Source: an uncultured cyanobacterium (GTDB taxonomy: Bacteria > Cyanobacteriota > Cyanobacteriia > CACIAM-69d). Taken from it: 52,494 nucleotides of DNA. Where the stretch lies: NCBI GenBank assembly GCA_937883785.1, contig CALGDE010000160.1:1-52494 (forward strand), written 5' to 3'. Under the pieces are notes generated by a model. The model saw only the letters and a list, made by a program, of their open reading frames with translations, had not been told where the DNA came from and did no database searches. Of the stretch, positions 49,290-52,494 are shown one piece after another. Numbering within the stretch: position 1 is the stretch's first letter; each line of letters starts with the position of its first letter. A program made the position numbers and the translations under genes.

Positions 49290-50396
49290 TTTTCTTGAGA
49301 TACTCAGTTTCTTAAGATCTTCTCCTTTGTGGTCAGCTCAACAAAAAACAGGACAATTTTGAGCCGTGTAATGAAGCTGACTCCGCACTATTAGCTTTGC
49401 CAACGCTTCGCCAACGATGCCCTCAGCGATCGCGGACTGTAGCCGTGTCCTAATGCCCCTCACCAAAATTGCGTAAGTCCTGTTAAGAGTTTGACGCGAT
49501 CCTTCCTGACACGCCCCTAAATGAATGCAACAGAAATGCAACGGAAGTGGCGATCGCCAGCGGCCAATAGGTGTCGGACAACGCTTTTCTTAACGTAGCC
49601 CTTCTCCCACAGAGCCAACTTTGCAACCACAGTTGTGACACCCAGAAAGAAGACGTCGAGAAATTGATGGGCGCTGAGCAAAGTCGGAGCGCGAGGGACA
49701 GTCTGCTCGGGCTATTTATGATGCAGAGCCGTGCGCATGATTTTACCCAGGATCTCATTTCTTAAACTGAGTTACCTTGTGAAGTGACAGAAGTGAAAAA
49801 GCCCCAAATAGTTCTGTTTGTACCTTTGTTTGTGATCTGGGCACTGAATATTCTGGGCACTGAAGAAGTCCACCTGGACAAATTTAGCGGTAGACATGAC
49901 GAAAAGTGTGGCAGCATACGCACTTACGCGATTCTGTAATCAAGGTAGTTGCCACTCATCCATTACGCGGCACAAAAAATTCGGATAGCAGTGGATAAAA
50001 CTTAGAGCGTCCCGCTTCCTCGCGCTTCTAAAGGTGTGCGCATGGCACGCCAAACCCTAAGTTTCTTGATATTTTCCGTAACAATATTGTCCAAGTAAAT
50101 GTATCAATTGCTTCTCAAGTGAGTCTGAGTCCCTCTTAAAATCATGGTTAAGGATAAATAATTTACAAAAATTTATTATTTTCATTAAAGGTTTTTGTCT
50201 AGATCTTCCGCAATATCGGGCATCTTGCAAAGTACGTTGACGTTTTAATTGCTGGTGATCAGTTGTGCCGCTCCACCTTTCTTTTGCCCGCAGTTCACAT
50301 GGCCAGGCACATAATAAACAAGATAAGCGTGGCGCAAGCTGGGTTAAAAGAGTAAGGCGTCGCATCTCAGGTGGTGTCAACCCTTTGGGGGAGGGG
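49290..50396. other. Intergenic region with R1 copy C
   Basis: This gap of about 1.1 kb contains R1 copy C (49331-49455, minus strand) and a CTGGGCACTGAA direct repeat (49837 and 49853, 16-bp period). Open frames at 49483-49758 (-) and 49571-49765 (+) overlap each other and have no support. The upstream region of the second kinase lies here. Confidence 0.5.
49331..49455 (-). repeat. Dispersed repeat R1, copy C
   Basis: Read on the minus strand, the blocks CAGTCCGCGATCGCTGAGGG, GGCAAAGCTAATAGTG, GTCAGCTTC, GGCTCAAAATTGTCCTG and a final GAGCTGACC align with copy B at 27045-27184. The 5' third is less similar. It lies about 40 bases after the stop of the phnD-like gene and faces it. Confidence 0.7.
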
Positions 50397-52346
50397 ATGT
50401 TGGCGTTGCTGCGGCGGCAAAAGATTACGCGAAAAATTTCCCTCGGCTACGGCGTGTCTTTTGGAATCGCTGTGGTGGGCGTTGGGGCTGGGATTGTCGC
50501 TGGATCCCTCCACGAAGAGCGGGCGTCCCGCGATCGCGACATTGCAGTGAGAAAGGCCGAATTAATTACCCGCCTGGAAAATGACACCTTAACGTTGGCG
50601 CTCCATCCCCAGCACTTGGTGGTGGCCACTGAGCAGAGGTTGTGGCTCAGGTATGAAATGTCTCAGTTTAAGAGTGACATCGTGGCCCTTCAGTCGTCCA
50701 TGGATAGGGTCGATGCGCTGGTGAGGGGCGAACTGGCTGCCAATGATCCAAGCAATTTAAAGCGAATTGGGGAGCTAGGGCAAAAGTTAGAAATCACTGA
50801 TCGTCTGAGGGCTTTTATCAGTGACTATCAGATATGGGCTGAGTCCCTTTGGAAGGATCTTCAGGCAAATCCCGACGGCGCAGTGGGGCAGCTCCAGCGA
50901 CGGGAAACACGGCTGATCCTTTTGGTGGAGGCACTAGGAACGCCTGAGGCGAAGGATTTACAACTCCGCCTGGAGTCGCTGACGGAGCAGCTAACGATTT
51001 TTGTTAATACGGCAGATCAGCGGGAAAAGGAAGCTTTTGAGCGGTTTCAGTCTGCTCGTCTGCTGTCGGTGGCGATTATTTTGGCGAGTTTTGCCCTGTC
51101 TTTGGGGCTGGCGATCGCCTGTGGATTTTTTGTTAGTCGAGCGATCGCCCGTCCCATTCATGACTTAACGAATCAAACCCACCGGATTACGCAAGAAGAA
51201 AATTTTGACCTACAGGTGGCGGTGGGCACGGAGGATGAAACTGCCCAGCTAGCGGCGTCCATTGATCAACTGGTGCGCTGGGCAGGGCAATATACCCGTG
51301 AGCTGAAGAAAACCCAGGTAACGCTGGAGCAGCAGGTGGAGGAACGTACTAAGGAGCTGCGTATGGCTCAGGCCCAGGCGGTGCAAAGTGAAAAAATGTC
51401 TAGCCTGGGGCAAATGGTGGCGGGGGTTGCCCACGAAATTAATAACCCGGTGGGCTTTATTTACAGCAATATTTCCCATGCCACGGAGTATGTGGAGGAT
51501 TTGCTGGATTTGCTGCGCGCTTACCGGGAGGCGCTACCTGAGGAGGCGGAAACGGAGGCGATCGCTCAGAAGGTGGAGGATATGGACCTGGAGTTTTTGG
51601 AAGAAGACGTGATCAAGGTGCTTGGGTCCATGAGGATGGGGGCGAACCGCATTAAGGAAATTGTGCTGTCCCTGCGTACCTTTTCTCGGCTGGATGAGTC
51701 CGGTTTAAAAGAGGCAAGCTTGCGGGATGGCATTGACAGCACTCTGACGATTTTGGGGCACCGCTTGAAGGCTAATTCTAGTCGGGGGGCTATCCAAGTG
51801 GTGCGAGATTACGGAGACCTGCCGCCGATTAATTGCTACGCCGGACAGCTTAACCAGGTATTTATGAACCTGTTGGCCAATGCTATCGATGCCATGGAGG
51901 AAGCGCTAGAGCGGCAGGGGCTGAGTCCGCGAATTGTGCCGTTAGGAGCTTCATCGTCCCAGTCCCAGCCGCAAATTGTGGTGACCACTCGCATGAAGGG
52001 AAATTACCAGGTGGTGACCATTAGCGACAACGGTCCTGGGATTCATCCGGAAGTGTGCGATCGCATTTTTGATCCATTTTTCACCACCAAACCCACGGGC
52101 AAAGGCACCGGTATGGGGCTTGCCATTAGCTACCAAATCGTGGCCGACCGTCATAACGGGCAAATTTCCTGCGCCTCCACACCAGGGCAAGGCACCACTT
52201 TTACCATTGAAATTCCGATAAAAAAGATTGCAGCCCCTCCCACGGCAGCCCCTGAAGAGGATCAAAAATCCCATCGAGTCGCTGTTCAAAAGTCTGCCGG
52301 TGGGGCAATGGGGGCGATCGCCAGCCAGCGTGCGCAACTGAACTAA
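50397..52346 (+). CDS. Sensor histidine kinase, paralog of the 46231-48225 kinase
   Basis: This protein of about 649 residues has the same plan as the kinase at 46231: TM1 near the N-terminus (about 14-38), a periplasmic helical domain, TM2 (about 226-250), HAMP, coiled linker, HisKA and HATPase domains. The cores are nearly the same (VAGVAHEINNPVGFIYSN; SDNGPGIHPEV; FDPFF; GKGTGMGLAISYQIV). The periplasmic parts are diverged but still alignable at the start (TLALHPQHL with SPLAMLYPQQL). ATG 50397 directly follows GGGGGAGGGG, a strong ribosome binding site, and is chosen; GTG 50265 would add 44 residues. Gene duplication around the binding-protein gene is implied. Confidence 0.88.
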   Translation: MLALLRRQKITRKISLGYGVSFGIAVVGVGAGIVAGSLHEERASRDRDIAVRKAELITRLENDTLTLALHPQHLVVATEQRLWLRYEMSQFKSDIVALQSSMDRVDALVRGELAANDPSNLKRIGELGQKLEITDRLRAFISDYQIWAESLWKDLQANPDGAVGQLQRRETRLILLVEALGTPEAKDLQLRLESLTEQLTIFVNTADQREKEAFERFQSARLLSVAIILASFALSLGLAIACGFFVSRAIARPIHDLTNQTHRITQEENFDLQVAVGTEDETAQLAASIDQLVRWAGQYTRELKKTQVTLEQQVEERTKELRMAQAQAVQSEKMSSLGQMVAGVAHEINNPVGFIYSNISHATEYVEDLLDLLRAYREALPEEAETEAIAQKVEDMDLEFLEEDVIKVLGSMRMGANRIKEIVLSLRTFSRLDESGLKEASLRDGIDSTLTILGHRLKANSSRGAIQVVRDYGDLPPINCYAGQLNQVFMNLLANAIDAMEEALERQGLSPRIVPLGASSSQSQPQIVVTTRMKGNYQVVTISDNGPGIHPEVCDRIFDPFFTTKPTGKGTGMGLAISYQIVADRHNGQISCASTPGQGTTFTIEIPIKKIAAPPTAAPEEDQKSHRVAVQKSAGGAMGAIASQRAQLN

Positions 52347-52365
52347 AAGCTGCCGTTAGCTCAGA

Positions 52366-52407
52366 TTGAAATTCGATCCTTGAAATTCAATCCTTGAAAT
52401 TCAAGCC
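52366..52407. repeat. Tandem array, three 14-bp units
   Basis: TTGAAATTCGATCC (52366-52379), TTGAAATTCAATCC (52380-52393) and TTGAAATTCAAGCC (52394-52407) follow one another 19 bases after the second kinase stop. Confidence 0.75.
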
Positions 52408-52494
52408 TAAAGTCAGATTCTCAGCGTCTGAATGGGCAACTCAGAGCTAGTTTATAAAGTAAATCTGAAGCACCGCGCAATGCAGAATCGCCAT

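Noticed and set aside
49483-49765. Opposing 91-codon (-) and 64-codon (+) frames downstream of the phnD-like gene
   Set aside because: They overlap each other, partly cover the repeat region, and lack ribosome binding sites and similarity to known proteins.
1-52494. tRNA, rRNA, tmRNA, CRISPR arrays or intact insertion sequences
   Set aside because: Reading for T-loop-like GTTCRANNC motifs, regular spaced repeats and transposase domains gave nothing convincing. A covariance-model scan would be decisive.

Overview
The window is chromosomal DNA of a cyanobacterium that I cannot name further. It carries petB and petD of the cytochrome b6f complex, a ctpA protease of the D1-processing type, a GUN4-domain protein, and an acyl-lipid desaturase. 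The HIP1 octamer GCGATCGC is scattered through almost every gene, which is a hallmark of many cyanobacterial genomes. No rRNA, tRNA, CRISPR array or intact insertion sequence was seen.

Layout. 1-9.6 kb: desaturase (+), EF-hand/DsbA-like fusion (-), LivM-type permease (-), zinc-ribbon/GUN4 protein (-), pgi (+), RraA-like protein (-), small membrane protein (+), cysteine synthase-like gene (-). 9.9-14.2 kb: AI-2E-family exporter, an A+T-rich DUF4760-like gene, folK, a NUDIX hydrolase, a cysteine-repeat secreted protein and a phasin-like protein, all (+). 14.2-19.3 kb: petD and petB (-), ctpA (+), sulfotransferase (-) and a small conserved protein (-). 19.5-24 kb: murT-gatD-TPR operon (+), His-rich lipoprotein (+), SRPBCC protein (-), small membrane protein (-). 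24.2-31.3 kb: GT-C glycosyltransferase, Crp/Fnr regulator, hisZ (-), GtrB/DPM-like glycosyltransferase, J-domain/TPR protein (-). 31.7-37 kb: small membrane protein (-), site-2-protease-like protein (-), metallo-beta-lactamase-fold protein (+), PBP2/mrdA (+). 37.6-44.9 kb: vanadium haloperoxidase-like protein with an RTX-like tail (+), a decayed partial copy of it, a 1450-residue STAND NTPase/WD40 protein (-) and a small membrane protein (-). 46.2-52.3 kb: two paralogous sensor histidine kinases flanking a PhnD-like binding protein, all (+).

Cell-envelope work recurs: murT-gatD, mrdA, glycosyltransferases, desaturase and lipoprotein. Central metabolism (pgi, folK, hisZ, cysK-like) and photosynthetic electron transport and repair (petBD, ctpA) make up much of the rest. 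Most genes stand alone or in pairs, and the few tight clusters are folK-nudix, murT-gatD-tpr and petB-petD.

The main unexplained signals are these. Two families of dispersed intergenic repeats (R1 with three copies; R2 with three clear copies and one weak) show non-triplet indels, which argues for RNA or DNA elements rather than genes. A divergent pair, an S2P-like protease and an MBL-fold protein, has start codons four bases apart and lost metal ligands in both. A kinase/PhnD/kinase module may sense a small ligand. A haloperoxidase gene is followed by a frameshifted relic of itself. Many intergenic arrays of unrelated short direct repeats have periods near 14 bp.
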